DNA of 64,000 nt from Tenrec ecaudatus. Taxonomy: Eukaryota; Chordata; Mammalia; Afrosoricida; Tenrecidae. The notes beneath the pieces were generated by a model. It did not search any database. It saw only the letters and a program-made list of their open reading frames with translations, and was not told the origin of the DNA. The position numbers and the translations under genes are program-made. The DNA lies in assembly GCF_050624435.1 (NCBI RefSeq), contig NC_134545.1, forward strand, positions 88,378,063-88,442,062, written 5' to 3'. Below, piece by piece: positions 1-10,879 of this stretch (position 1 is its first letter; the number at the start of each line of letters is the position of its first letter).

Positions 1-1202
1 ATAAAGGGAGAGATTCGCACAAGCCTGTGGGTGCCCTGTCAACCTTCCAACCGGGAAATAAAGAGCACTTCAGGAATCCATGTGTAAGTCTAGGGCAACA
101 ACCAACAGCCTGTTTTAATTGTTAAAATTAATGCTTTGAGCATTCTAAATCTGCCTCAGCACTCCCACCCCCGCCCATGTAAATGCCTAATTTGCAAATA
201 AGATGCAGCCCTGCTGTCCCCAAGTCCTCTGTGTTTCCACAAGACTCAGGCTGTGTGTCTTTCTTCTTTCTCAAGTACTAGAGCAGAGATGTCCGCCAAG
301 GCAGGCGTCCCCAGGCGTCAAGGACACCGCCTTTATTCCCTAAGGTGCTGAGGATGGGAAGACAGGGCCGGCTGGGATGAAAGTGGGGGGGGGGGGGCTG
401 CATACACAGACCCAAAACCTCCGTCACTCCACCATAATCCCTTCCCCTGAAGTTTTGGAAAGGAGGGGGAGGGGCGGCGGCCGGCCCTCGGAGACCTCCC
501 CCCCCCCCCCCCCCCCCCCGGCGACGGAGCATCACTTCAGAGGAAATGAACCCGGCTAAGGGTCACGTCCAGACTTGGGATAAAAGGAAAGGCCACGGTT
601 CTCCTCACGCCGACGGACACAACGACTCGAACTAGGAAATCGAAGCTCCGTGCTGAAGGTGGAGGTGGGGCCGGGGGTGCAGCGACTTCCTTTTGCCCCC
701 AGGCAGGGACCCGGCAAACGTGGGAGGCTGGGGGCGGGGGGGTACGGGAGACGAGGCTTCTCCAGAGCCAGCTTCTAAAAGCATCTCGCGCGGCGGCCCC
801 CAAGCGGCCCGCGCCCCCAGGGAGGGCGGACGCGGATGCTTTTTCCCACCGGAGGTTCTCTGGGAGATTCTGACGAATGCGCCCCCGGTGGGATGGGGCG
901 GGCGGGGGTCCTTATCCATCAAAGCTCTGGAGTGCAGATGACCTCACCGGTGTAACAGACAAGGGCCGCCACTTGCCAATTCCAATGCCAAAAAAAGAAA
1001 ACGGGGGGCGGGGTGGCGGTGGGGAGGAGGGACGGAAGGTTTCCCTGGAGAACTCAGCCCCGGGAAGAAACTAACTGCACCGAGCCGGCTGCCCTGAGCG
1101 CACTTGGCCGGAGCAAGGGCTCCCCCGGGGGTCCTTCCTGAGGGCACCCCCCCCCACACACACACACACACCCGGGAGGGGTGAAATGGAAGCACAACTC
1201 AC
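1..1202 (-). other. SH3PXD2A: Start of SH3PXD2A intron 1
   Basis: This stretch follows the consensus splice donor GTGAGT (minus strand, 1197-1202), so it is the first 1.2 kb of SH3PXD2A intron 1. The part above about 560 is still CpG-rich and belongs to the promoter island. A run of 22 C lies at 498-519, a G run at 386-398 and a short (CA)n at 1155-1171. I see no exon and no clear interspersed repeat in it. Reading frames across the C and G runs are artefacts of low complexity. Confidence 0.8.
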
Positions 1203-2300
1203 ATAGTGCTTGGAGGGGTTCCGCCGCTTCTCCACGTCCACCACCGTGGCATCCTGCACCCAGTAGGCGAGCATCTTCCCCCACAAAGCGAGTGGCGCCT
1301 CCGGGCGGCGTCACCTTCTCATCCCGTCCAGGCTCCGGCGCCTCTGCTTCCCCAAATCCCCGGGGCCACCCGTCACCCGGGGCCGGCGCGCCGGCCGCTG
1401 CCCAGGCTCCCAGCGCCCGCAGGTACAGCCCCGGGGCCGGGGTACAGCTCCGTGCGCCCCGGGCGGCTCCTCCGTGGGCCTGCCCGCGTCCCGCGCCCGC
1501 GCCGCCCGCTGCCCGGCTCGCCCGCTCGGCCGCCCGCGCCTCGGCCACCCGGTGGGTCCGGCGGGAACTGGCGGAGCCGAGGAGGGGGCGGGGGTGTGTC
1601 CCGCCGGCGGGGGAAGGGGCGGGGGCCCAGGCCGCTGTCAGCGCGCGGGGAGGGGCCGGCGGCGCCTCGGGACCGCGCTCGGGCTCCGGGGGGCTCCGCG
1701 CGGGCGGAGGCTGTGGGCGCAGCGGGCGGAGGCTGGGCCAGGGCGGGGAGGGGAGGGAGAGGGGAAGCGCGCGGGGAGGGGCTCAGGGCCCGGGGGAGGG
1801 GCTCGGGCGGGCGAGGGGGCTGCAGCCCCGACGAGGGGCAGGGGCGGTCCGGCGCGCCCCCACCCGGGCTGCGAGCGCAGCCTGCGGCCTGGCGCGGGGA
1901 AAACGCCCGCCGAGTTCCCCTGGGTGGCTTCGGGGAGAAGAAGGACGGGGGAGGTCGAGCCTGCGCGCCCCCTTTCCGCTTTTCCATCTTGGAGGGGATT
2001 TGTGCCTTTGGGGGCCCCCACTTTTACGCCCCCTCCCACCCCACTCTCCGGATCTCCTTAATGAAAAGTGGTTTGCGACGCTGCTTTTACTGCCCCAGGT
2101 CCCCCGGGGAGGAGATGGGAATGGGGAGGGGGCAGCGTTAAACCCTTCAAGCCGGAGACTGGAGAAAACACCGACACCCCTACGGGTCAGAAAGGGCGAG
2201 TTCTCCCCGGAAACGTGATCGATCTGCTGCCCGAGCCCTTCCCTGACCCGGCCTGTGTAACTAACCTGTGACATCACTCGCCAGTCGGCAGAACGCCACC
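400..2300. promoter_or_regulatory. SH3PXD2A: CpG island promoter of SH3PXD2A
   Basis: GC content and CpG density rise sharply from about 560, peak at 1300-1900 and fall away by about 2300. Several GC boxes of the GGGGCGGGG type lie at about 1585-1625, and more GC-rich runs reach 1830. The coding start of SH3PXD2A exon 1 (1274, minus strand) sits in the left half, so transcription should begin at higher coordinates and run leftward. The 5' UTR probably covers part of 1275-1550, but I cannot fix a start site. I see no convincing TATA box, which fits a dispersed CpG-island promoter. The long proline-, alanine- and arginine-rich open frames here on both strands follow from base composition and are not genes. 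Confidence 0.85.
1203..1274 (-). CDS. SH3PXD2A: SH3PXD2A (TKS5) first coding exon
   Basis: On the minus strand, ATG at 1274-1272 opens 24 codons that end in ...RRNPSKHY, followed directly by the donor GTGAGT. This matches the N-terminus of vertebrate SH3PXD2A/TKS5 as I recall it, where exon 1 also ends after the Tyr in phase 0. It is the first strand of the PX domain, which binds phosphoinositides and targets this Src-substrate scaffold to podosomes and invadopodia. Because the exon includes the PX start, this is the promoter of the long (PX-containing) isoform. An in-frame ATG four codons upstream (1286) is in a weaker position, and the family starts at MLAY. Residue 5 reads Trp (TGG), where I recall Cys in the human protein. 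The paralogue SH3PXD2B starts differently (MPPRRS), so it is excluded. The remaining exons lie beyond base 1, to the left. Confidence 0.93.
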
Positions 2301-2840
2301 GCTGTTTAAGCCCCAGGTTCCCCTGGGCCCCTCTTGGGAGAGGAGGTTAGGGGACCCCCACGGATGAGAAAATCCAGTGGGCTGAGGATTAGCTCACCCC
2401 TCGGGGCCCTGGTTTTCTCACCGCCCTGCCCTCCGGTCTTGAAATCCTACTTTCAAAGCCTTTTGTTCCAACTCCCCCCCCCCCCCCCCCGCACTCGACC
2501 ATAGTTCCTATTTAATTCAATTTAGCTCCCATCTATTTCAACATTTCCCCTCCCCCGTTCCACTTCCAAGAATTTATAGGTGCTGCGTTTTTACAACTAC
2601 TCAATCACAATAAAACTTTGCGAATGTGGACCAACGTGAAACATCTGACGCGGAGAATAAATACCCGTATGTGACCTAACTCTTATGAACGTCCTCTGCT
2701 GTCATAATCCACGCACCGATCCAAGACTTCATGCACACGTCTGCTTGGGGCAGAGAACCCCGCTGTGTAATCATGGACTCCACCACTTCTCTTAACTCCA
2801 CAAGGAATATGGTCACCTTAATGCTTTCATTGAAGGAGAG
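2300..2840. other. Upstream flank of SH3PXD2A promoter, no gene
   Basis: AT-richer DNA distal to the CpG island, with a run of 17 C at 2474-2490. I see no exon and no clear repeat. Being just outside the promoter it could hold regulatory sites, but I cannot point to one. Confidence 0.5.
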
Positions 2841-2945
2841 ACGTGCTTTCTATTCTTGTAACGAGCTACAGACTCAGAAACCCACAGGTGCCGTTCTACC
2901 CGGCATTGTAGGGTCTCTGTGAGTCTACTCAGTGGCAGTAAATTC
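2840..2945 (+). repeat. AfroSINE, 5'-truncated
   Basis: The 3' half of an AfroSINE in plus orientation. It shows the SINE body around 'cagactcagaaaccca' and the 'tgtgagtctactcagtggcag' type ending that marks this family's tail. The tRNA-derived head is missing or unrecognisable. Confidence 0.75.
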
Positions 2946-3184
2946 TGGTTTTTGGTTTTAATGCTTTTATTGTAAGATGTGGGTGCTGAACTAGATGGCC
3001 TTTTAAGGTTCTTTCCCATATACACTCGGAACTTAGAGGTTCACATCTATACTCCTGTGGATATATTCTTTAACTCTTTGTGTTTTATGCTTAGCAGGTA
3101 GAGGTGGAGGGATGGTTGTGATGAGTCAGATCATTGGGTTTGGGGATAGGTTGACTTTAAAAATATAAAAATAAAACAAAACAC

Positions 3185-3345
3185 AACTCTCTGCCATCAA
3201 GCAACCCTACAGGACAGGATAGAACTGCCCCTTTGGGTTTCCGGGGCTTTAAATCTTTACAGGAGTAGACAGCCTCTGCATTCTCCCTTGGAGCAGCCAG
3301 TGGGTTTGAACCACTGACCTTGTGATTAGCAGCTCAAGGTATTAT
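3185..3345 (-). repeat. AfroSINE
   Basis: Reads as the reverse complement of AfroSINE. The tail ('ctgccatcaagcaaccctac') comes first, then the 'tttccggggctttaaatcttta' type body. The tRNA-like B-box region 'gtttgaaccactgacc' and anticodon-arm remnant 'gattagcagct' close it. Confidence 0.85.
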
Positions 3346-3404
3346 ACTTAAATTCTAGGTTTCTAGAATTTCAGTAAGTTCTTATAAATGGGGATGAATA
3401 CCAA

Positions 3405-3840
3405 GAACTCAACCCAAACCCACTGCCATCGAGTGATTCTGACTCATACACCGAACACCACGCTCCTTGTCACTGAGTCAATCCATAGTGACTCTACAAG
3501 ACAAAGTAGAAACCTCTCCCCACTTTGGGATTTCAAGGTGCTATATCTTTAGGGGAGCAAGATGCTCCAGAAGGGGATTGCTACTCCCACAAAGAGTTAC
3601 AGTCTCAGAAACTCACAAGGACAGCTCAACCCTGTCCTAAAGCTTCGCTCTGAGTCAGCAGTGAGTTTGTTTGTTTGTCTGTTCCCACACAGAGGTTAGG
3701 GGGTTCAAACTGCTGACCTTGTACCTAGCAGCCCATCATGTAAGTCACTGCACCCCAGGGGTTCTTATTCCAACTCATAGCAACTCAGTACAGGATTTCC
3801 AAGGCCAGAGCAGATAATCTATCCCATCATTCTTCCAAAA
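3405..3840. repeat. Cluster of AfroSINE fragments in both orientations
   Basis: Successive pieces: minus-strand tails at about 3405-3445 and 3460-3560, a plus-strand 3' half at about 3575-3670 ('ttacagtctcagaaactcac'), and a minus copy at about 3690-3840 with the 'ggttcaaactgctgacctt' B-box region. The mixture of strands shows at least one SINE inserted into another. An A-run follows at 3837-3853. Confidence 0.75.
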
Positions 3841-4104
3841 AAAAAAAAAAAAAGAAAGTGGTGGGTTGGAACTGACAGTTAGTGCTCCAGCACTTACCTG
3901 CCCACTCCACCGGAGCTCCTGGAATAGGAAATAATAGGTGCTTAATCAACCCTCAAAATTTTGATTCTAGAAATCTGAATCATAGAACTTTAAGTATCAG
4001 TGGAGCAAATTTTGGTGAAATAGAAAACTTAATCCAAAATGCACATATGTGTTTCTTCTCTCGGTGAGCAGACAGGTCCACTGGGAAATGGGGAAGCCAG
4101 ACCG

Positions 4105-4400
4105 TGTGCGTTGTTGTTAAGGTGCTCTGGCGTCCCTTCCAATGGACAGCGACCCCTTGTCTCACAAAATGAAACGCTGCCCGCTCCTGTGCCATCCTCA
4201 CAACTGTACTTGGGTCTGAGCCCATTGTGATAGCCACTGCATCAGTCTGTCTCGTTGAAGGTCTTACTGCTTTTATCTACCTGATCTTCCAAGTCACCAA
4301 GCAGGATGCCTTTCTCCAAAGGCCAGTCCCTGCTGGCAACATGTCCAATGTACAGAAACAGAGAGGTCGGGGTAATCCAAGAGAGCTTCCCAGCAAAGGC
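4105..4400 (-). repeat. RTE LINE 3' fragment
   Basis: Begins with the inverted RTE tail 'gttgttgttaaggtg' and continues through the antisense of the reverse-transcriptase 3' region ('aatgaaacgctgcccgctcc', 'cttccaagtcaccaagcagg', 'aacatgtccaatgtaca'). It is the afrotherian RTE whose 3' end is shared with AfroSINE. The element is 5'-truncated and too diverged to be coding. Confidence 0.8.
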
Positions 4401-4557
4401 TGGAGGAACTGCAGAGTCAGGAGCCCCGAGGCCTACAGCGCTTACCCTGAGTGCTTTGCCACGTGTGTGCACAATACGCAGAGTGTGTAGGGATCGCTCA
4501 GTTGTTGTCTTTGTACTCCTTGTATGGTCATGCATAGCACTTTACACATGACACTCC

Positions 4558-5092
4558 TATGGCAGTTACAGAATCTGTCCACTTGAGCAAAGGGGTGGAG
4601 TCTAGCCTTTCAATCGGGTCATAGCCAATGAGGTCTCTGTGTGGGCTTGGCCTTCTCCTGAGGATTCTGGGAACGCCTGTCTTCCTCCCTGGAGGCAGGA
4701 CACACACTCTCCCTATACACTCTCCCTATGAGACATTCCTGTTGACAAGCCAGATGGAGCTATGCTGATGGAGCCAGAGCCCTGGGATTGGAGGGGCCAT
4801 GTGGAGACCCACATCTACACTGAGAAGCTTCCACTGCCACTGGATCCATAAGACTTTCCACCCATTGGCCTGTGATCTTCCTGCACTCGGTGTCATTGCA
4901 TGTGTTGTGTGAATCTGCAGACGAATTTATAGACTGGTATCAGGGATATGGGTTAATACCAGACTTATGGACTTGATCTGGACTAGACTGGGATGTTTTC
5001 TCAATATACAATTGTTCTTTTATATAAAGTTCTTTCGTATACACATACAATTGTCTCTGGATTTGTTTCTCTAGCCGACCCAGACTAACACA
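4558..5092 (+). repeat. Solo LTR, MaLR (MLT1)-like
   Basis: The copy runs from 'tatggcagtta' (TG mutated to TA) to 'cagactaacaca'. Its termini and the 'ggatttgtttctctag' stretch before the end resemble MLT1-type LTRs. A perfect 5-bp target duplication ACTCC flanks it at 4553-4557 and 5093-5097, so it is an independent solo LTR and not one end of a provirus with the copy at 5614. The exact family name is inferred. Confidence 0.75.
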
Positions 5093-5613
5093 ACTCCTTA
5101 AAAGAATGTGCTGAATGAAAGCTCTGGGGGAGAAGAAAGGGTGTCATGACAAGAAGTTCATGTGTGACCCGGTGCCTGCACAAGCTAGTAATGGACAGAG
5201 GACCAGCAGCACAAAGTCCACCTAAGGAAGGCCCAGGGGTGAGATGACACAAGGAGAAGAGAAAGTCAGATGGGTCGAGGCTCCAGATAGTGGGGGTCAT
5301 GAGCACTAAGCACAAGACTGCTCTATCTGGGAAGAAGATTGAAAACCACTGTGGATCCTTGGAGGAAGTGACGGCCCCGTGGCACTCAGGGATCAAAAGA
5401 GGCAGAAGTGAGGCCTACCTGAGCAAGGCCCTTCTCAGAAGGAGGTGGGAGGTAGACCTGAGACAGACCTTCTGCGTATGCCACTCTCCTCAGAGGAAGG
5501 ACTGAGCTGTGGGAGCAGATCTCAAAGGTCCTGCAAGCTCCCATTCTACTAAATAAGTCCCAATGAGGGGTGCTGGGGTTTAGCTCGACTGGAAGAAAAG
5601 AAGAGGAGGGGCC
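5093..5613. other. Spacer between two MaLR-like LTRs
   Basis: About 520 bp with no recognisable gene or repeat. A purine-rich tract lies at 5591-5610, directly left of the next LTR, and looks like a polypurine tract. The target duplications of both LTRs argue that this is host DNA and not a proviral interior. Confidence 0.5.
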
Positions 5614-6124
5614 TGTGGCAGTTACATAATCTGGTGTCAGTTTGAGGATTAAGAGTGTAGGGGTGGAGTCTAGCCTGTCAATGAGGATGTAGCCAATGAG
5701 GCCTCTGCGTGGGTATGGCCTTCTCCTGAGGGTTCTGGGAAGTCCTGTATTAACTCCTTGGAGGTGGAGACACTCTACGCTGTGAGATGCTCTACTGACT
5801 AGACATGGAACTATGCTAGAGCCTTGTAGTCAGAGAACCCACATGGAGAGCCCTTGAGATGCTTACACCGCCACTGGATCCACAAGACTTCCTACCCACT
5901 GGCCTGTGATCTTCCTGCATTCGGCATCATTGTATGTGTTTCTTGAGTCCGAAGAGGACTTTATAGATTGGTATCAGACATATGGGCTAATATCAGACTT
6001 ATGGACTTGATCTGGACTGGGCTGGGATGTTTTCTCAATATTCAACTGCTCTTGTCTATAAAGCTTTTTCTTATACACCTGAGTCTCCCTGGATTTGTTT
6101 CTCTAGTTCACCTGGACTAACACA
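5614..6124 (+). repeat. Solo LTR, MaLR (MLT1)-like
   Basis: Starts TGTGGCAGTTACATAATC, ends GGACTAACACA and aligns along its whole length with the LTR at 4558-5092. Flanks GGGCC (5609-5613) and GGGAC (6125-6129) look like a 5-bp target duplication with one change. A TATAAAG-type stretch lies at about 6056, near the 3' end. Confidence 0.75.
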
Positions 6125-6129
6125 GGGAC

Positions 6130-6620
6130 TAACCTAGGTTAGGTCCTCTTTCTTGTAAGCAAATGGCGCCTCTAAGATGGGTATCAGAAGTTTAGAGTCC
6201 TGGCCTCCCACGGTCCTGCTCACATGATGTGGGCATTTGGAGGCTTGGCCCTGCTCAAGAAACCCCAGGCAAGGTGACATGCCTTAAATTCCTCATCGTT
6301 AAGCATAACTTGAGTGCCCCTCAATTCCTCCTGTGCCCACCGCCAATTTCCTCAGTTTTAGGGAGTGCCTGAGCTCCTCACTTGGTGCCAAGACCTCCAG
6401 GTATGAGTCAAGCAGTTTTAACTTGTGGGAGAACATTGTTCTTTGCTGGGGCTGCATGTCCAAGAGATAGCAAATCTCAAGCAGCACTGATACTCCATCG
6501 TCTCTGAACATGCCCGCCTCACACAGCAGTCCTTTCCAGGGTGCCCGCGGAATCCCTTTCTGTTATTCCAACGGTTACTTACCAAGCGCCTCAGAAGTGC
6601 CTGGCACACCCCAAACTGAC
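6130..6620. other. Intergenic, nothing recognised
   Basis: No exon or clear repeat seen. A 70-residue minus-strand open frame at about 6299-6511 has no motif, no splice context and no recognisable similarity, so I do not call it a gene. Confidence 0.5.
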
Positions 6621-6624
6621 TGAG

Positions 6625-6720
6625 ATTGGCTGGAGGCTCCTTGGAGGCGGGGGCTGTGTCTCAGTCACTAACATACCCATTATGCCCAGGGCATATGGTG
6701 TGTGAATGGAAACATTTGCT
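6625..6720 (+). repeat. L2/MIR-type ancient repeat fragment
   Basis: Contains 'gctccttggaggcgggggct' followed by 'gtgtctcagtcactaacata', the ancient mammalian L2 3' motif (consensus 'gctccttgagggcagggact'). Confidence 0.6.
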
Positions 6721-6794
6721 CTCAAGCAGGTTCTAACTTAGTGCAGGAGAGGAGTCCGTAGATCTCTATTTTCCCACCGCTGGTTCTGATATAA

Positions 6795-6955
6795 AGAACC
6801 CTGGTGATGCTGGGGGTTAAGCAATGGGGTGTTGACTGAAAGGTCAGCGGGTCAAACGCACTAGGCGAGACTGTCTCTTCCCATAAATATTGACCATCTC
6901 GGAACCCCTATACAAGGTCGCCAGGAGTCAGAATGGACGCCCTGGCAGTAGCAGC
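6795..6955 (+). repeat. AfroSINE, near full length
   Basis: Starts with the tRNA-derived head 'aaccctggtgatgctggggg', then the 'actgaaaggtcagcgggtca' B-box region. It ends in 'caggagtcagaatggacg', the SINE tail shared with RTE. Confidence 0.85.
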
Positions 6956-7184
6956 TCTCTCTATGAAACGCAGAGGACTGCAGTCCCATTTCTAGCTCAG
7001 AGGATCCTGTGTGAGTTCAAATGACTAAAGAAAACCATCAAAACGCAAACACACAAAAGAGGGACAAATAAAAGAAAAAGCACCTATCATGTTCAAGATG
7101 CAAACTGCTACCTGAACATCTGGTTTTCCAAAAGGGGTCACCATGGGAACACTTCCACCCAGGTCAGAGAGACCAGAGAAGTGG

Positions 7185-7235
7185 TTGATCCCTCTAACTT
7201 TTCAAAGGGGAAACTGAGGCCCAGAGGCAGCAAAC
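7185..7235 (+). repeat. MIR core fragment
   Basis: Short match to the MIR core around 'ggggaaactgaggcccagag'. Confidence 0.55.
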
Positions 7236-7974
7236 TAGGGCAACCCCACCCCCACTCCCCCCAGACTACTTAATCTCAGTCCAGCCACCTTTCCCCTCTG
7301 CCAGGCCCATTCACAGCAGGCCGGGAGAGTTTCTCCCAAGCGCACACCTTCGGCACATTTGTAAGCCCTGAGCCTCTTGGTTGGGTTCTGATCCACCAGT
7401 CTCAGGAGCACCGTGAGCGGCCTGCACGCTCCAAAGAGGTTGGACGCTCCTCAAGGGCCGTGATTCTCTGCAGTCCTCTGGGCACCTGTGAATCCCCTCT
7501 GCTCTGCCAGGCAGCCTGCAGAGCCCACCCCTCTCCCGGGAAGGGCCGGCTTGCCCTCCCAATAAAGAAAGTACTGGAAGCAGAGTGCCCCTTCTTCTGC
7601 CCCTTCAAAAGCTCTAAGGCAACTGCATAGCTCTACCGCAGCCCAGCGTCTCCTGCATTGACCTCTGACATAAATCTTTTACTGTTATCTAACTTCCCTA
7701 GGCTCCCGTCGAGCCTCCTAAACCACCAAGAAGCCTGTGAGGAGCTTGAGGACAGTGGACTTGTACTTTGACACCATCCTGGCCCTCCCCACCCTCACTG
7801 CACTGCACCCGTATGCCTCTTTGCCGCCTGCCACCTGCCACCCACAGCCCACGCAGCACAGGGTGTTATTCTGCCCTGGCACTCAGTAACTACTTGTCTG
7901 TTGAAAGATCTCAGCAGACATTTGTAGAACTGACACTAAGCAGGCCAACAAAGAAGGGGTGGAGAACAGAGTCC
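7236..7974. other. Intergenic, nothing recognised
   Basis: Moderately GC-rich DNA without a recognisable exon or repeat. The open frames here are short, lack motifs and overlap on both strands. Confidence 0.5.
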
Positions 7975-8110
7975 TGGCCTGGGGCTGAGCCTGCGTGGGT
8001 TCTAGTCCCGGCTGGGGTAAGTCAGCCTCGTGACTTTGCATTGACTTCCCCTCTCTGGGTCTCTGGTGATTTTTTTTCTAGCTCATTCCATGCTCTAGGA
8101 CGATAGGTAA
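7975..8110 (+). repeat. MIR SINE
   Basis: Shows the MIR order: a 'gggttctagtcccggctggg' block, then 'gtgactttgcattgacttcc' and 'cctctctgggtctctggtg', matching the tRNA-derived part and core of MIR. Confidence 0.65.
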
Positions 8111-8149
8111 ATACTAAGTAAAGTGAGGTCTAATAGACCTTGATCCATA

Positions 8150-8350
8150 AGTTACCCACCACCATTGAAGCGATTCCAATTCCTAGTGGCCCTTCAGGGC
8201 AGAGTAGAGAAGTCTCCTGGAGGATCTCTGTGGCTGTCAGTGTTTAAGGGAGCAGAATGCCTTGTCTCTCTCCCTGGCACCACTGGTGGATTTGAACTGC
8301 CGACCTGAAAGTTAGCTGGCCAACTTGGAACCTCGTGCCACCGGATTCCC
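8150..8350 (-). repeat. AfroSINE
   Basis: Reverse-complement AfroSINE. Tail 'gcgattccaattcctagtgg' at the left, the B-box region 'gatttgaactgccgacctg' and the head 'ctcgtgccaccggattccc' at the right. Confidence 0.85.
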
Positions 8351-10009
8351 AACTATTAACCAGAGACAAGTGCAAAAGGAGTGAAATTTGGGGCCACCTC
8401 CTGGCCAAAGTGGGTTTAGCAGCTTCAACAACCAGTGTCGCTTAGGGTTGCATGCCTTCCAGTCCCTGGTTGACCTCTGGAGAAGAAAGCAGGAGGGCCT
8501 GGCACAAACGGCCTGTTATTTTTATAGACTACAGCCAGCCCAGGGGTCATGTGTCTGTCCTCATTCCTCTCAAAAAAAGCAGTGCCCATGACCCTTTATT
8601 TCTGGAGTTGCCTGGAAGGTGAGCCCTCTTAAATTTGGAACAGACAGTGAGGTCAACTTCCCGTTCCCTCTGGAGGGATGCAGATTGGCCAGGCTTCTCC
8701 TGTCCTGCGAGCTGGGAGATGGAACCCCAGAATGGCTCTGTCTAACCTAGCCCCACCGGTTACTACCTATGACCACAGGAAGAGGGCCCCTTCCCTCCTG
8801 CTGGTCAAACCACCTGGTGGTGGATGCTGCCTCTCTCTCACACCCCCACCCCCACCCCGCCCGCCCACCCCCCATACAGCACGTTCCTGTATGGAATCGC
8901 AGTGAGAGTCTTCGTAGGGTGGTACTGAGGGTCATGTCCCCCCCAGGCTTAGTCTTGCTCTGTTGAGGGTCCTTGGACAGCAGCCTTTCCCAATAGAATC
9001 ACTCAAAGTCCCAGCTTTAGCAAATGACCAGGCCTCCAGACTATCACTGGGGACCCTGGTGACAAGTGTAACCAAAGACCTCAGAACTGCAATTCGATTC
9101 CCGGAGGGCTGGGGGGAGTGGATAGTATTTCGTAGCTCTGGGCTGCACCCCTAAGCTGAACCAGACATCTGGTCCCCAAACTAGCTCATTGTGTCCCAAG
9201 AGCTTCCGGGAAGGAGTGTGTGGCTGGCTTCATACCATCAGACTCGGTGCCTTACCTGCCTTGACCGCTTTCTCTGCCCGGCAGGGGCTAGAAGTAGTAC
9301 AAGGGGGCGGGGGTGGATTAAAGATTGGTCAGCTTCCCCCAATTCAAAACACACATTTTAAAAAAGGCATCAGTCCGTGTATTTCCATCTCAGCCCGAAG
9401 TCACCACCGTTTCTTTTTTGCAAAATCCCCTGGACTTCCCAGAAGTCAGTGAATCCTGCTTTAGCCACTGGATGGCAAAAAGAACAACAGAAAAAGCCCC
9501 TGGGAAATTCAAAGGTGGTTTCATTAAATAGTCTGAAGCCACAAATAACCAAAAACAAGAGTCTGGTTTGGGGTTGACCCCTGCCTCTCTCTCCCTCTAA
9601 TTTTTTTTCCCAGTTCTCTATCCAGAAATGTTATAAAAACAACACTTCTTCTTCTTCTTTTTTCTTCTTCTTCTCCTCCTCCTCCTCCTTCTTCATCTTC
9701 CTCCTCCTCTTTTCCCGGCCACATTCGTTGTATGGCTATATTTAAGGGCAAGGCTCTCAACATGGCATGCTTGATTCCAGCTCACTCACTCCCTGTCCTC
9801 TCCACGTATTGTGAAGGCATCCACCTAGGTGATTCATTTTCTACCCACCAGCCTGACTGCTGAGACAGTCTTAGCCGGCGGGATTTTCCACACAGGTGAA
9901 TCTGTCTGGGATTAGGATCAAGAGTAACAAGCTATTGCCCTAAGCAGGTCACCATTGTCATACAAATTAATCATCCTTACCAATATATGAAGAGTACATA
10001 GCTTATATC
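8351..10009. other. Intergenic, mostly unrecognised, with a (CTT)n/(CCT)n tract
   Basis: No gene seen. A pyrimidine microsatellite occupies 9644-9712, CTT units shading into CCT. C-rich runs lie at 8842-8875. A weak MER5-like stretch may lie at 8970-9100. Open frames across the pyrimidine tract are compositional. Confidence 0.55.
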
Positions 10010-10370
10010 TTAATCATCTAGGACTGCTATAAAAGAAATACCACAAATGGGTGGATTTAACATACCCATTTGTTATCTCAGACATTTGGGGCGGCTGGAA
10101 GTCTGAAATCAGGGACTTGGCTCTAGGTCCTTATTTCTTGGCTCCTTGGAGAGCTTCACCTGGTCTGACATCTTCCCTCCCTCTCCTGTCCCCGCCCCCC
10201 CCCCCCCCCCCAGTCTGCATCCTGATTTGCTTGTTGAATCTCTTGAATATCTCAAAATACACTACACAATCCTGTCTCAGAACCAAGACAACCTATTCCT
10301 AAATGGCACTGTCACTGCAGGTGTCAGTCAAGGTTAGGTTTCACAGCACACACTTCAGCAGGGTGCAGTC
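10010..10370 (+). repeat. Ancient LTR-like interspersed repeat, unnamed
   Basis: The text 'aggactgctataaaagaaat' to 'ggaagtctgaaatcagggac' resembles a widespread mammalian repeat family with a 'gctgctataacaaa ... agtctgaaatca' core. A run of 17 C at 10195-10211 interrupts it. I recognise the class of sequence but cannot name the family. Confidence 0.45.
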
Positions 10371-10449
10371 TCACCCGTGACATCTTAGCTCTGACTCTGG
10401 TTGGAAAATACTAGAAATTGAGCCAAACTGGCTCTACAACTCAGGCTAA

Positions 10450-10625
10450 CCCACTGGCTCCGAGTCATTGTGGATTCATGGCCACCCCTCCAGGACAGGG
10501 GAGAAATGCCCCTTTTGAGTTCCCAAGACTAACTCTTGGCAGGCGTAGACAGCCTCATCCTGCTCCCTTGGTGTGACTGCTGGTTAGCAAGTCAATTCAT
10601 AGTCCGCCACCCCAATGGGGCTCCT
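10450..10625 (-). repeat. AfroSINE
   Basis: Reverse-complement copy from the tail 'cccactggctccgagtcatt' to the head 'caccccaatggggctcct'. Confidence 0.85.
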
Positions 10626-10647
10626 AGTGGCTACACACAGAACCCTG

Positions 10648-10850
10648 AACCCAAACCCACTGCCACTGAGTTGATTTGAACTCCTATTGACCCCATTGGA
10701 AGAACAGAATAGTCGCACAGTGTTTCCAAGGCTGTGGCTCTTGATAAAAATAGACTGCCACATCTTTTCTGTAAAGCAAGTAGTAGGTTTGAACCACCAA
10801 CCTTTGGGTTAGCAGCTGAGAACACTAACTACTGCACCATAAGGGTTTCC
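10648..10850 (-). repeat. AfroSINE, near full length
   Basis: Runs from the tail 'cccaaacccactgccactga' through the B-box region 'ggtttgaaccaccaaccttt' to the head 'ctgcaccataagggtttcct'. One of the clearest copies in the window. Confidence 0.9.
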
Positions 10851-10879
10851 TATCAAAGGAAACCAAGAAAAAACAAAAA

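Noticed and set aside
1181..2218. A 345-codon plus-strand frame and several overlapping frames across the SH3PXD2A promoter
   Set aside because: CpG-island composition suppresses stop codons on all strands. The only supported coding segment is the 24-codon minus-strand exon with a consensus donor.
4558..6124. A compact MaLR provirus with two LTRs and a polypurine tract before the second
   Set aside because: Each LTR has its own 5-bp target duplication, and no primer-binding site follows the first. Two independent solo LTRs fit better.
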